From Microlunatus parietis (lineage in GTDB: Bacteria > Actinomycetota > Actinomycetes > Propionibacteriales > Propionibacteriaceae), in NCBI RefSeq assembly GCF_013407955.1, contig NZ_JACCBU010000001.1, positions 2,728,001 to 2,792,000 of the forward strand: a stretch of 64,000 bases of DNA, written 5' to 3'. The position numbers and the translations under genes were made by a program. Numbering within the stretch: the first letter of the stretch is position 1; each line of letters starts with the position of its first letter. Positions 42,775 through 51,471 of this stretch are shown in pieces. The notes below the pieces were generated by a model, which worked only from the letters and a program-made list of their open reading frames with translations, was not told the origin of the DNA and did not search any database.

Positions 42775-42985
42775 GGACCCAGAACCGAGCGCACGCCACC
42801 GACCCGACCGCGGGCGCGCCGCACCCCGGGACCGTAGGCGTGCCGCCGGCCCAAGAACCGAGGGCATGCAGCCAGTCCAGGATCGTGGGCGTACCGCCGA
42901 CCCAGCACCATGGGCGCGCCGCCGAGCGACCCACGACCCTGGACGCGCGCCATCGCCCCAGGACCACGGCGCCGCCGAGCCACGC
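42775..42985. repeat. degenerate 25-27-bp tandem repeat
   Basis: Units of the form CCCAGGACCGTGGGCGTGCC plus GCCGA recur about seven times with many substitutions, for example near 42825, 42850, 42876, 42903 and 42930. No function is evident. Confidence 0.6.
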
Positions 42986-43457
42986 CGTGCGCGGATGGTG
43001 CGGCGGGATCGTGTTCGCTCGCACGCTGATGGCCCGTCGATCCAGGGACCGCCGTCGAGGTCGCGGCCGGAGCCGATGCGGTGATCATCATGGTGGCCAC
43101 CGGAGCAGCGTGTCCGGTCTCCCCTTCGGCGACGACCAGCTTGGCTGGCCTGGTCCGCGGCCAGTTGTTGCTGGTGATGAGCCCGGTCGGACCGGAGGCC
43201 GTGGCGGCTGTCGACGAGCGGCAGCCGGCCGCCGGAGCCGAGCTCCTTCAGCGTGCCGGTCACCGACGACGTCCCCCCGATACCGCAGGTGCTGCCGCCG
43301 ATCGCGCCCCGCAGGCGACCCCCGGCGCGATCCGCTCCAGTTCGATGATCGCCCCACAACGACGGCTCGGACGTGCACGGCTCCCGCGTCCTGCACCGGA
43401 TCCGGCTGCGCGTTCGCAGCACCGATCCGTGGGTCGCATCGCTGGAGCGTCGAGGAA

Positions 43458-43624
43458 CTAGTGTCGCGCGTCCCTAGTTCCTTAACAGTCGGCGACGCCC
43501 AGGCACGCACCTCGCGGCGTTCTCCTCAGTCGATATATGACCCGATATGTCTTCCTCGTCGGCCTGGCGATGCACGCACCTGGACGCCGCCACCTGTCAA
43601 GGAACTAGGGACGCACGACACTAG
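43458..43624. repeat. 31-bp inverted repeat with 105-base spacer
   Basis: CTAGTGTCGCGCGTCCCTAG plus TTCCTTAACAG (43458-43488) matches the reverse complement of 43594-43624 at 29 of 31 positions. Weaker similarity continues inward. Each arm also contains its own GGAACTAG/CTAGTTCC-type pairing. The layout resembles a MITE or the ends of a lost small element. Confidence 0.75.
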
Positions 43625-43783
43625 CCGACGCCGAACTGACGCCGCCGTCCAGCTTCTCGGCTCGGCTATCCCGCCGGCCGCAAGCAATCGTGCGCCGCGG
43701 ACACCGACCGACTTGGCACCTGCCGCTGCGTGTCGATGCCCGCCCCGACGTCCGGCTCGCGCGACCCCACTACCCCACTCCCC

Positions 43784-43846
43784 GACCGACCAGTCACTTA
43801 CGCAACGACACGCCGCCAAAACCGCTGCTTTGGTGACCGGTCGGCG
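43784..43846 (+). repeat. palindromic repeat element B2
   Basis: CCGACCAGTCAC at the left pairs with GTGACCGGTCGG at the right with one mismatch. The middle (ACGCAACGACACGCCGCC, then AAAACCGCTGCTTTG) is shared with B1. It ends 14 bases before the stop of the minus-strand ATPase gene, the same placement as element A after the MalG-type gene, so it may end that operon's transcript. Confidence 0.8.
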
Positions 43847-43860
43847 AGCTTTGGTGGGGG

Positions 43861-44652
43861 TCAGGCTCGGACGGGGAGGACGGCGGCTAGGAGGGTCTTC
43901 GTGTATTCGTCCTGGGGGTCGGCGAAGAGCTGCTCGGTGGGAGCTGCCTCGACGATCTTCCCGGTACGCATCACGGCGACCCGGTCGGCCAGTCGCTCGA
44001 CGACGGCCAGGTTGTGCGAGATGAACACGCAGGACAGGCCGAGGGAACCGCGCAGCTCTTCGAGGAGGGCGAGGATCTGGGCCTGGATCGAGACGTCCAG
44101 CGAGGAGGTCGGCTCGTCGCAGACCAGCAGGTCCGGTTCCAGGGCCAGGGCTCGCGCGATCGCGATCCGCTGCTGCTGGCCGCCGGAGAACTGGCGCGGC
44201 GACAGGTCGGCGAAGCGCGGGTTGACCCCGACGAGCTCGAGCAGTTCGAGGGCCTTGGCCCGGCGGGACTCGCGGGTGCCCCGGTTGTGCAGCCGGAGCG
44301 GCTCCGCGACGTTGCCGACCGCGGTGTAGTGCGGCAGCAGCGACCCGTACGGATTCTGGAAGACCATCTGCATCTTGCCCCGGAGCGCGTGCTGCGCCTT
44401 CCCGGTCATGGCGGACAGTTCCTGCCCCTCGAACAGGATCCGGCCGGACGTGACCGGCTGCAGACCCATGATCAACCGGGCCAGGGTGGACTTGCCGCTG
44501 CCGCTCTCGCCCACGATGCCGACCGTCTCGCCGCGGCGTACGTCCAGCGAGACGTCATCGACCGCGAGGGTCTCACCGGCCCGGCTGGAGAAGAGCTTGC
44601 TGACGGACTCGGCCCGGACCAGCACCTCGCCCTGCTTCGCTGACTCAGACAA
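43861..44652 (-). CDS. oligopeptide-type ABC transporter ATP-binding protein, OppF/DppF
   Basis: The protein has a full ABC ATPase: Walker A G-E-S-G-S-G-K-S-T, Q-loop F-Q-N-P-Y-G-S-L, signature F-S-G-G-Q-Q-Q-R, Walker B L-L-V-C-D-E-P-T-S-S-L-D and H-loop F-I-S-H-N-L. It is the OppF-type partner of the gene upstream. TTG at 44652 overlaps the OppD stop by eight bases and has GGAAGG upstream; an ATG at 44682 would add a basic lead of ten residues. The usual C-terminal Cys-rich OppF tail is short. It closes a five-gene operon running from 49388 to 43861. Confidence 0.92.
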   Translation of the reverse strand: MSESAKQGEVLVRAESVSKLFSSRAGETLAVDDVSLDVRRGETVGIVGESGSGKSTLARLIMGLQPVTSGRILFEGQELSAMTGKAQHALRGKMQMVFQNPYGSLLPHYTAVGNVAEPLRLHNRGTRESRRAKALELLELVGVNPRFADLSPRQFSGGQQQRIAIARALALEPDLLVCDEPTSSLDVSIQAQILALLEELRGSLGLSCVFISHNLAVVERLADRVAVMRTGKIVEAAPTEQLFADPQDEYTKTLLAAVLPVRA

Positions 44653-45661
44653 GTGCCGCCGCCTTCCAACACGCCGCGCCATGATCAACCGATCCGGCCG
44701 ACCCGGACTCGACCTTGATCAACTCCTGCTCCTCGGAGCACCGCGGCTGCTCGGCCTGGGTGCACCGCGGATTGAACGGGCAGCCCTTCGGCCGCCGGGC
44801 CAGGTCGGGCGGGCTGCCCGGGATCGGGATCAGCGGTAGGTCACGCCCGCCGACCTCGATGCTGGAGCCCAACAGCCCGATGGAGTACGGATGCCGCGGC
44901 CGATCCAGCAGGTCCAGCGTCGAAGCCCGTTCCATCACCCGCCCGGCGTACATCACCATCACGTCGTCACAGAAGTACCGCGCCACCCCGAGATCGTGGG
45001 TGATCATGATGACGCCGGTGCCCTGGTCCTTCAGCCCGGCCAGCAGGTCGAGCAGCTGGCGCTGAATGGTCACGTCCACCGCGGTGGTCGGCTCGTCGGC
45101 GATCAGCAACGCCGGCCGGGTGATCATCGCCATCGCGATCATCGCCCGCTGCCGCATGCCGCCCGACATCTGGAACGGATACATCCGGACCCGGCGCTCG
45201 GGCTCGGGGATGCCGACGTCGCCCAGCGCCTGGACGGCCCGCTTCCGGGCGTCGGCCTTGCCACAGATCCCGTGCCAGAGCAGGTGTTCGGTCAGTTGCC
45301 GCTCCACCGTGAGGGTCGGGTTCATCGCCTCCATGGCATTCTGGAACACCATGCCGATGTCGCGACCCCGGATCTTGCGCAGGTCGCGCTGCTTGAGCGC
45401 GAGCAGGTCCTTGCCCTGGAACTGCGCGGTGCCGCCGGTCACCCGGCCGGTCCGCGGCAGCAGGCCGAGCAGGCTGCGCACCGTGACGCTCTTGCCACTG
45501 CCGCTCTCGCCGACGATCGCGAGCGCCTTGCCCGGCTCGACGGTGAAGCTGATCCCGTCGACGACGGTCAGCCGCTCGCCGTCGGACCGGCGGAACTCGG
45601 TCCGCAGGTCCGAGACCTCGAGCAGATGATCTTGGGCCGAGTGATCTTGAGAGAGGCTCAT
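44645..45661 (-). CDS. oligopeptide-type ABC transporter ATP-binding protein, OppD/DppD
   Basis: The 338-residue protein has Walker A G-E-S-G-S-G-K-S-V, signature M-S-G-G-M-R-Q-R, Walker B L-L-I-A-D-E-P-T-T-A-V-D and the OppD C-terminal cluster motif P-K-G-C-P-F-N-P-R-C ... P-R-C-S. The Cys-rich tail of OppD-type ATPases can hold a 4Fe-4S cluster. ATG at 45661 overlaps the permease stop in ATGA. It pairs with the OppF-type gene to energise uptake. The substrate is peptide or another family 5 ligand. Confidence 0.94.
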   Translation of the reverse strand: MSLSQDHSAQDHLLEVSDLRTEFRRSDGERLTVVDGISFTVEPGKALAIVGESGSGKSVTVRSLLGLLPRTGRVTGGTAQFQGKDLLALKQRDLRKIRGRDIGMVFQNAMEAMNPTLTVERQLTEHLLWHGICGKADARKRAVQALGDVGIPEPERRVRMYPFQMSGGMRQRAMIAMAMITRPALLIADEPTTAVDVTIQRQLLDLLAGLKDQGTGVIMITHDLGVARYFCDDVMVMYAGRVMERASTLDLLDRPRHPYSIGLLGSSIEVGGRDLPLIPIPGSPPDLARRPKGCPFNPRCTQAEQPRCSEEQELIKVESGSAGSVDHGAACWKAAALV

Positions 45662-46572
45662 CGCTGGTCTCCGCTCGCGTCGAAGGCGTCCCGGAGGCCG
45701 TCGCCGACCCAGGTGAAGGCCAGCAGGGTGAGGGCGAACAACGCCGCCGGGAACAGCAGCAGGTGCGGTGCCGAGAGCAACGACCGGACGCCCTCGGAGA
45801 TCATGCCGCCCCAGGACGGAGTCGGCGGTTCGACGCCGAGCCCGAGCAGGGCGAGACCGGCCTCGGCACCGATCGCGGCCGGGATGCCGAAGCTGGTGGT
45901 GACCAGGATCGGGCCGATCGCGTTCGGCAGGATGTAGCGGACCGCGATGGTGAAGCCGGAGGCGCCCATCGACCGCGCCGCCTCGACGTACTCCCGCTGC
46001 TTGAGCGTGAGCACCTGGGCGCGGACCAGCCGGGCCTGGGTGACCCAGGACGCGATGCCGATGGCCAAGATCAACGCGAAGATGCTGCGGCCGAGCACGG
46101 TCACCAACACCACCGCGAACAGGTAGCTCGGGAACGCGTACATCACGTCGGTGCCGGCCATCAGGCCCTGCTCGAGTCGACCGCCGACGTAGCCGGCCAG
46201 CAGCCCGATGATCAACGCCAGGACCAGTGCGGTGACCTCGGCCCCGAAGGCGACCGACAAGGCGGTACGGAGACCGTAGAGCACCCGGCTGAACACGTCG
46301 CGGCCCAGCGCGTCGGTGCCGAGCAGGTGACCCCCGACGCCCGGACCGACCAGCTTGTTGTCGAAGTCGGTGTCGGTGTAGTGGAAGGGAGCGATCAGCG
46401 GCGCGCTCAGCGCGACGATGATCAACAGGCCACAGAAGATCAGGCTGCCGAGCGCCAGCTTGTTCCGGCGGAACCGGTCCCAGGCGTGCCGGAGCGGACT
46501 CTTGGTCACGACCTCCCTGGTTGCACTGACGGGCGTCAGACCGATGTCGGCTGCACTTTCGACTGTTGCCAC
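45658..46572 (-). CDS. oligopeptide-type ABC permease, OppC/DppC
   Basis: The 304-residue protein has the OppC layout: W-D-R-F-R-R-N-K-L-A-L lead, first helix, then L-L-G-T-D-A-L-G-R-D-V-F-S-R, and the EAA loop Y-V-E-A-A-R-S-M-G-A-S-G. GTG at 46572 is chosen for the GGGGGAGGA ribosome site just upstream, although this places the start inside the preceding permease gene (37-base overlap). The overlap suggests coupled translation of the two permeases. Confidence 0.93.
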   Translation of the reverse strand: MATVESAADIGLTPVSATREVVTKSPLRHAWDRFRRNKLALGSLIFCGLLIIVALSAPLIAPFHYTDTDFDNKLVGPGVGGHLLGTDALGRDVFSRVLYGLRTALSVAFGAEVTALVLALIIGLLAGYVGGRLEQGLMAGTDVMYAFPSYLFAVVLVTVLGRSIFALILAIGIASWVTQARLVRAQVLTLKQREYVEAARSMGASGFTIAVRYILPNAIGPILVTTSFGIPAAIGAEAGLALLGLGVEPPTPSWGGMISEGVRSLLSAPHLLLFPAALFALTLLAFTWVGDGLRDAFDASGDQR

Positions 46573-47561
46573 AGCTTCCTCCCCCCTCGCAAGAATCCGC
46601 GTCCACCGGCCTCGGCACGGATCCGCGGATCCAGTGCGCCATAGATCAGATCGACGATCAGGTTCACCACCATCAAGATCAACGCGAAGAACAACGTGGT
46701 GCCCATCAGCAGCGGCATGTCACGGCTCGCTGCCGCCTGGGTGAAGTAGAGCCCGAGGCCCGGGATCCGGAACAGCGTCTCCACGAACACGGTCCCGGTC
46801 ATCAGCCCGGCCAGCAGCGGCCCGACTACGGTGACCAGCGGGATCAGCGAGTTGCGCAGTGCGTGCCGGATCACCACCGTGCTGTACGGTCCGCCCTTGG
46901 CCAGCGCCGCGGTGACGTACTCCTCGCGGAGCGTCTCGAGCATGCTGGACCGCACATAGCGTGCCAGCACGGCCACCGGGCCCAACGCCAGCGCCAGTAC
47001 GGGCATGATCATGTTCGCCGGACCGTCCCAGCCGCTGGAGGGCAGCAGGTGCAGCGTCGCGGTGAAGAACAAGATCAGGAACGCCGCGGTCAGATAGCTG
47101 GGCAGGGCGTGCCCCAGCGTGACCACGAACATCGTCCCGTGATCACCGATCGAGTCCTTCCGCAGCGCGGCGAACACCCCGATCGGCACCGAGATCAACA
47201 GGGCGATGATCACGGCGATGATCGCCAACGTCGCCGAGACCGGGAACGCCGTGGCGATGATGTCCTGCACGTCCTGGCCGGCGTACTTGTAGGACGGGCC
47301 GAAATCCCAGGTGATCGCACCCTTCATGAAGATCAGGTACTGCTGCCAGGCCGGCTTGTCCTCGCCGTACCGGTTCTCCAGTTCGGTCACCATCTGCTCG
47401 GTGCCGGCACTGCCGATGTTGGTGGCGCCGCTGCTGACCCGGGCGATGTCGGCGAAACTGCCGGGTGCCAGTTGCAGCAGCGTGAACGCGATGATCGACA
47501 CCGCGATCAGGGACACCACCAGCCGAGCCACCCGGCTGGCCAGGTAACGAACGAATCCCAC
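46536..47561 (-). CDS. oligopeptide-type ABC permease, OppB/DppB
   Basis: The 341-residue protein has the OppB lead (F-V-R-Y-L-A-S-R-V-A-R-L), F-T-L-L-Q-L-A-P-G-S after the first helix, about six membrane segments and the EAA loop Y-V-T-A-A-L-A-K-G-G-P-Y. An insertion of about 25 residues after L-A-P-G-S carries G-A-T-N-I-G-S-A-G. ATG at 47561 is preceded by GAGGA. It lies 36 bases after the binding-protein gene. Confidence 0.93.
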   Translation of the reverse strand: MGFVRYLASRVARLVVSLIAVSIIAFTLLQLAPGSFADIARVSSGATNIGSAGTEQMVTELENRYGEDKPAWQQYLIFMKGAITWDFGPSYKYAGQDVQDIIATAFPVSATLAIIAVIIALLISVPIGVFAALRKDSIGDHGTMFVVTLGHALPSYLTAAFLILFFTATLHLLPSSGWDGPANMIMPVLALALGPVAVLARYVRSSMLETLREEYVTAALAKGGPYSTVVIRHALRNSLIPLVTVVGPLLAGLMTGTVFVETLFRIPGLGLYFTQAAASRDMPLLMGTTLFFALILMVVNLIVDLIYGALDPRIRAEAGGRGFLRGGRKLWQQSKVQPTSV

Positions 47562-47597
47562 GCCTATCCTCCTCGTAGCTGAACGGTCATCTCGCCG

Positions 47598-49388
47598 TCA
47601 TGCCTTCGGCTTCAGACCCTTGAGGTAGAAGTAGTCGGGGTAGGCACGCATGACGATCCCCTCGATCGTCGGGCGGACCGCGAAGTAGACGCTGAGCCAG
47701 AGCACCGGGATGTAGAGCGACTCCTGCTCCCGGACGCCGGCCGCCTCCTTGAAGATCGCCAACCGCTTGGCATCGTCCGGCTCGGAGTAGCCCTTCGCCA
47801 CCAGGTCGGCCATCTCACGCGACCCCGGCGAGCTCTTCTCCTTCAGCAGCGCGGCGAGCTGCTTGTTCTTGGTGCCGGCATCGAGCTCCTTGTCCTGCTC
47901 GATCTTCTGGTACTGGGCCCAGGACGCCGACGGCAGGCTGAACTTCTGCACGTCGATCGGCGACCAGAGCGAACCGGTGTAGGTCGGCCAGGTGGGCAGG
48001 CCGGCGAACGTACCGAAGTAGAAGCCGATGTAGTCGCCCTTCTGCACCTGCCAGCGACGCTCGACGTACACGCCGGACTCGACGATGTCGGGCCGGACCT
48101 TGATGCCGAGGTTCTTCTGCCAGACGTCGGCCAGTGCGGCGACGATCGGGCTGTCCACGCCGGCCAGGATCCGGATCTCCGGCAGGCCCTTGCCGTCCGG
48201 GTAGCCGGCTTCGGCCAGCAGTCGCTTGGCCTGCTCGATGTCCTCGCCGAGGGCGAAGCTGTCGTCCCAGCCCTTGACCCGGCCCGGCACCAGCGTCTGG
48301 CCTGCCTTGGCTCCGGTGACGACGCCGGCCAGGGTGTCCCGGCTCATCGCCATCGACAGCGCCTGCCGGACCCGGATGTCCTCCAGGGCCGGGTTTTCGC
48401 TGCGCAGCTTGGCCAGGTAGGCGACGCTGTAGTTCTCGACGACCTTGAGGTGCTTCGACAGTTCCGGATCCTTCTGGAACCGCTGCACGTCGACGTCCGG
48501 GATTCCGACGATGTCGGTCTCGTTGTTCTCGTACGGAACGGTCTGGGTGCCGCTCGCGGTCGCCTCGATCAACTGCACCTGGATGTTGTCGTAGAACACC
48601 TGGCCGCGGTCCCAGTAGTTCTCGTTGGGCACCAGGTCCAGGGTCGAGTTCATCACCCAGTTCGTCACCGCGTACGGGCCGTTGGTGATGAAGTTCGGCG
48701 GCTTCTGCCAGTCGTCGGGCTTCTCCTCGACCGTCTTCATGTGCAGCGGCAGCAGCGACGGGTGGCTCAGCGCGGGCAGCAGGTCCGGGTTTGGGTTGGC
48801 GAGCGTGATCACCAGTTCCTTGTCCCCGGTGGCCTTGACGCCGACCTGCGACCAGTCGGTCAGCGCGCCGGAGAGGAACTCGACCGCGCCCTTGATCCCG
48901 GTCGAGGCCTGGTACGAGTTCGCACCCAGCGTGGTGCCGCCGGCGCTGGCGCCGGACGGCGTGAAGAGCCGCTTGTAGGTGGCCTCGAAGTCGTGCGCGG
49001 TGACCGGGTCGCCGTTGGACCACTTGGCGTTCTCACGCAGCTTGAACGTGTAGGTCAGATTGTCGTCGGAGATCTCCCAGGACTCCGCCGTGGCGGGGTT
49101 CACCGAGTCTCCGGTCTCGGTCTGGGTGACCAGACCCTCGAGGATCCCGCGGGTCAGGATCCACATGCCGTTCGTGATCACCTGCGGATCCACGGTCTCG
49201 ACAGTGGTGTAGGCGATCCGCAGCGTCTTGGCACCCTCCTGCTGTTGTGGCTGGCTGCCGAAGATGTTGCACCCGGTAAGTGACCAGGTACCCGTCGCGG
49301 CGATGCCGAGCGCTCCGGACAGTCGCAGGAAGTCGCGTCGGTTGGCCGGTACTTTCGCCAGGCCACCCGGCGACACGGACGTCTCCAT
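47598..49388 (-). CDS. ABC transporter substrate-binding lipoprotein, family 5
   Basis: The 596-residue protein has a Tat-type lipoprotein signal (A-N-R-R-D-F-L-R-L-S-G ... S-L-T-G-C) with the lipid Cys near 45. Family 5 marks follow: L-R-I-A-Y-T-T-V-E-T-V-D-P-Q, F-K-L-R-E-N-A-K-W-S-N-G-D-P-V-T-A-H-D and A-K-R-L-L-A-E-A-G-Y-P-D-G. It binds the transported ligand, most often peptides in a full Opp set with separate OppD and OppF; sugars are not excluded. ATG at 49388 has AGAGGTGG upstream. It is the first gene of the five-gene operon. Confidence 0.93.
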   Translation of the reverse strand: METSVSPGGLAKVPANRRDFLRLSGALGIAATGTWSLTGCNIFGSQPQQQEGAKTLRIAYTTVETVDPQVITNGMWILTRGILEGLVTQTETGDSVNPATAESWEISDDNLTYTFKLRENAKWSNGDPVTAHDFEATYKRLFTPSGASAGGTTLGANSYQASTGIKGAVEFLSGALTDWSQVGVKATGDKELVITLANPNPDLLPALSHPSLLPLHMKTVEEKPDDWQKPPNFITNGPYAVTNWVMNSTLDLVPNENYWDRGQVFYDNIQVQLIEATASGTQTVPYENNETDIVGIPDVDVQRFQKDPELSKHLKVVENYSVAYLAKLRSENPALEDIRVRQALSMAMSRDTLAGVVTGAKAGQTLVPGRVKGWDDSFALGEDIEQAKRLLAEAGYPDGKGLPEIRILAGVDSPIVAALADVWQKNLGIKVRPDIVESGVYVERRWQVQKGDYIGFYFGTFAGLPTWPTYTGSLWSPIDVQKFSLPSASWAQYQKIEQDKELDAGTKNKQLAALLKEKSSPGSREMADLVAKGYSEPDDAKRLAIFKEAAGVREQESLYIPVLWLSVYFAVRPTIEGIVMRAYPDYFYLKGLKPKA

Positions 49389-49457
49389 TGATTCCACCTC
49401 TCTACCTACCCCGAACTCGCGGCGGAGGCACAGCGCCGTCGCCGCTTTGGTTGGACC

Positions 49458-49485
49458 ATAATAACTATTTTGGGCCGCCCGTAAA
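49458..49485 (-). promoter_or_regulatory. sigma-A-type promoter of the Opp operon
   Basis: On the minus strand TTTACG (49485-49480), 16 bases, then TATTAT (49463-49458), in an unusually AT-rich patch about 70 bases before the binding-protein start. It is one of very few AT-rich patches in the window. Confidence 0.5.
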
Positions 49486-49589
49486 TCCTCGCCACCAACT
49501 TGTAACAATCCTCAGCCGTCCTTGCGGTGGTCCGGACCCCGGCCGGCGGCTCCGCCATGACCGGACAATCCCGCCCGGATCTGCTGGAT

Positions 49590-49595
49590 TAGCCT
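49590..49595 (+). promoter_or_regulatory. -10 hexamer TAGCCT, leaderless start at 49602
   Basis: TAGCCT, six bases, then the GTG of ino1. No ribosome site lies before the GTG. Confidence 0.6.
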
Positions 49596-49601
49596 GCCGT
49601 C

Positions 49602-50699
49602 GTGCCTTCAACAACGCCAGGAAAAAACGCGATTCGGGTGGCCATCGTCGGTGTCGGCAACTGTGCGTCCTCGCTCGTCCAAGGGGTCCATTACTACCGG
49701 CACGCCCCCGAGGGCAAGGCCATCCCGGGCCTGATGCACGTACGGTTCGGTCCGTACCATATCGGTGATCTGGAGTTCGTGGCCGCGTTCGACGTAGATG
49801 CGAAGAAGGTCGGAGTTGATCTTGCCGACGCGATCCACGCCAGCCAGAACAACACGATCAAGATCAGCGACGTGCCGCCGACCGGGATCGAGGTGCTGCG
49901 CGGGCCGACGCTGGACGGCCTCGGTCACTACTACCGCGAAACGATCACCGAGTCGTCCGCGGCGGAGGTGGACGTGGTGGCCGCCCTGCGGCAGTCGCGG
50001 GCCGACGTCCTGGTCTCCTACCTGCCGGTGGGCTCGGACGAGGCCGACAAGTTCTACGCCCGGTGCGCGATCGAGGCCGGCGTCGGCTTCGTCAACGCGC
50101 TGCCGGTGTTCATCGCGTCCGATCCGGAGTGGGCCGAACGGTTCCGCAAGGCCGGGGTGCCGATCGTCGGCGACGACATCAAGAGCCAGGTCGGCGCGAC
50201 GATCACGCACCGGGTGCTGGCCAAGCTCTTCGAAGATCGCGGCGTCACTCTTGATCACACGTACCAGCTGAACTTCGGCGGCAACATGGACTTCCAGAAC
50301 ATGCTGGAGCGGTCCCGGCTCGACTCGAAGAAGATCAGCAAGACCCGCGCCGTCACCTCGCAGATCCCGCGCGAGATGGCCGACGCCGACGTGCACATCG
50401 GGCCCAGCGACTACGTACCGTTCCTGGCCGACCGCAAGCACGCCCTGGTCCGGCTGGAGGGCCGCGGCTTCGGCGACGTGCCGGTCCAGCTCGAATACAA
50501 GCTCGAGGTCTGGGACTCCCCCAACTCCGCCGGCATCGTCATCGACGCCATCCGGGCCTGCAAGATCGCGAAGGACCGCGGTCTCGGCGGCCCGATCGAC
50601 AGCGCGAGCGCGTACTTCATGAAGACCCCGCCGACGCAGTACGACGACTCCACCGCCCGTGATCTTGTCGAGGAGTTCATCCGCGGGGACGAGGGCTAG
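49602..50699 (+). CDS. ino1: inositol-3-phosphate synthase, actinobacterial type
   Basis: The 365-residue protein has the NAD loop [17 protein letters not shown] and the conserved actinobacterial segments [18 protein letters not shown] and [13 protein letters not shown]. It closes with [11 protein letters not shown]. It converts glucose 6-phosphate to inositol 3-phosphate, the entry to phosphatidylinositol and mycothiol in actinobacteria. Length matches mycobacterial Ino1. GTG at 49602 is probably leaderless. Its stop codon overlaps the stop of the converging small gene. Confidence 0.95.
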   Translation: MPSTTPGKNAIRVAIVGVGNCASSLVQGVHYYRHAPEGKAIPGLMHVRFGPYHIGDLEFVAAFDVDAKKVGVDLADAIHASQNNTIKISDVPPTGIEVLRGPTLDGLGHYYRETITESSAAEVDVVAALRQSRADVLVSYLPVGSDEADKFYARCAIEAGVGFVNALPVFIASDPEWAERFRKAGVPIVGDDIKSQVGATITHRVLAKLFEDRGVTLDHTYQLNFGGNMDFQNMLERSRLDSKKISKTRAVTSQIPREMADADVHIGPSDYVPFLADRKHALVRLEGRGFGDVPVQLEYKLEVWDSPNSAGIVIDAIRACKIAKDRGLGGPIDSASAYFMKTPPTQYDDSTARDLVEEFIRGDEG

Positions 50700-51055
50700 G
50701 CGGCGCAGTTCGAGCCGGTGACGAGCCAGCCCGACCCGCCGCCGCGACTGAGGTCGGAGATCTCGACCCGATGCGGGCCGTTGATCTTGTAGAGCAGGCC
50801 GTTCTCCCGGCGCGTCGTCCAGCCGGTACGCGGAGCGAGCGGCGACGCACCTGTCTCGAGCCAGACTTCCAGCGCGGCCTCGGGAGTCGGCTCGCCCACC
50901 GCGCCCGCCGCCAGGTCGATCGCGATCCCTGCGCATCCCGGCGGGAGCCCCTCCGGAGGAACACCGCACGCCGCAATCGAGCCGAGCAACGCCCACGCGG
51001 CAACCCCGGACGTGATGATCACGCCCGGACGCCGCGAATCGGCCCGCATCGCCAT
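50696..51055 (-). CDS. small exported protein, tandem paralogue 1
   Basis: The 119-residue protein has a basic N-terminus, one hydrophobic segment (about residues 12-30, [15 protein letters not shown]) and then A-A-C-G, which could be a signal peptide, anchor or weak lipobox. The outer domain contains [24 protein letters not shown] and [11 protein letters not shown], all shared with the upstream paralogue. A conserved Cys pair (P-P-G-C and S-N-C near the C-terminus) may form a disulfide. ATG at 51055 has TACGAT six bases upstream and no ribosome site. Function unknown. It converges on ino1. Confidence 0.8.
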   Translation of the reverse strand: MAMRADSRRPGVIITSGVAAWALLGSIAACGVPPEGLPPGCAGIAIDLAAGAVGEPTPEAALEVWLETGASPLAPRTGWTTRRENGLLYKINGPHRVEISDLSRGGGSGWLVTGSNCAA

Positions 51056-51061
51056 ACTTGG

Positions 51062-51067
51062 ATCGTA
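51062..51067 (-). promoter_or_regulatory. -10 hexamer TACGAT, leaderless start at 51055
   Basis: TACGAT, six bases (CCAAGT), then ATG on the minus strand. The same arrangement is found before the paralogue at 51443. Confidence 0.6.
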
Positions 51068-51077
51068 GGCGCCCTTG

Positions 51078-51443
51078 TCACTTCCCGGAACAATTCGCGG
51101 CAGTGACCGTCCACCCGGACCCGCCGCCGGTGCTGAGGTCGAGGATCTCGACCCGGTGCGGACCGTTGACCAGGTAGAGCAGGCCGTTCTCCATGGTCCT
51201 CGACCAGCCTTGGCGCGGGACCCGCGGCGATGCGCCGGTGTCGAGCCAGCGGTCGAGCGCGGCCTCGGGCGTGGGTTCCCCGACCGAACCCGCTTCAACG
51301 GAAATACTGATCGACACGCACCCGGGCGGCAGCAGTCCCGGCAGACCGAAGTTCGCGATCGCCGCGGTCAGGGCACAGGCCGCGACTCCGGCCGCCAACG
51401 CGATGATCACGCCCGGCCGCCGCGCACCCGGCCGCGTCGCCAT
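51078..51443 (-). CDS. small exported protein, tandem paralogue 2
   Basis: The 121-residue protein parallels the gene at 50696: R-R-P-G-V-I-I before a hydrophobic segment, L-P-P-G-C, then [24 protein letters not shown] and G-P-H-R-V-E-I-L-D-L-S. The tail G-G-G-S-G-W-T-V-T-A-A-N-C also matches. Identity is high in the outer domain and low in the membrane segment, as expected for a retained secreted fold after duplication. I do not recognise the domain. ATG at 51443 with TAGCAT six bases upstream suggests a separate leaderless transcript. Confidence 0.8.
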   Translation of the reverse strand: MATRPGARRPGVIIALAAGVAACALTAAIANFGLPGLLPPGCVSISISVEAGSVGEPTPEAALDRWLDTGASPRVPRQGWSRTMENGLLYLVNGPHRVEILDLSTGGGSGWTVTAANCSGK

Positions 51444-51449
51444 GCGTCG

Positions 51450-51455
51450 ATGCTA
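51450..51455 (-). promoter_or_regulatory. -10 hexamer TAGCAT, leaderless start at 51443
   Basis: TAGCAT, six bases (CGACGC), then ATG. It lies in the 40-base gap before the ATPase stop codon, so this gene need not depend on the ABC operon. Confidence 0.6.
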
Positions 51456-51471
51456 CGCGCGCCCATCGGCC

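Larger units (their letters stand above)
42724..43860. other. 1.1-kb gene-free, repeat-rich stretch
   Basis: I see no intact gene here. All frames are Arg/Pro/Ala-rich shadows without start signals or recognisable domains. It contains a degenerate 25-27-bp tandem repeat, coding-like debris near 43080-43440, a 31-bp inverted repeat (43458-43624) and is bounded by elements B1 and B2. It may be a decayed insertion or an old recombination site between the methyltransferase and the Opp operon. Confidence 0.7.

Noticed and set aside
43081..43461. A 126-residue frame in the gene-free stretch as a real gene
   Set aside because: There is no ribosome site or domain, the Arg/Ala/Pro-rich composition is shared with the opposite frames, and it runs into the inverted repeat.
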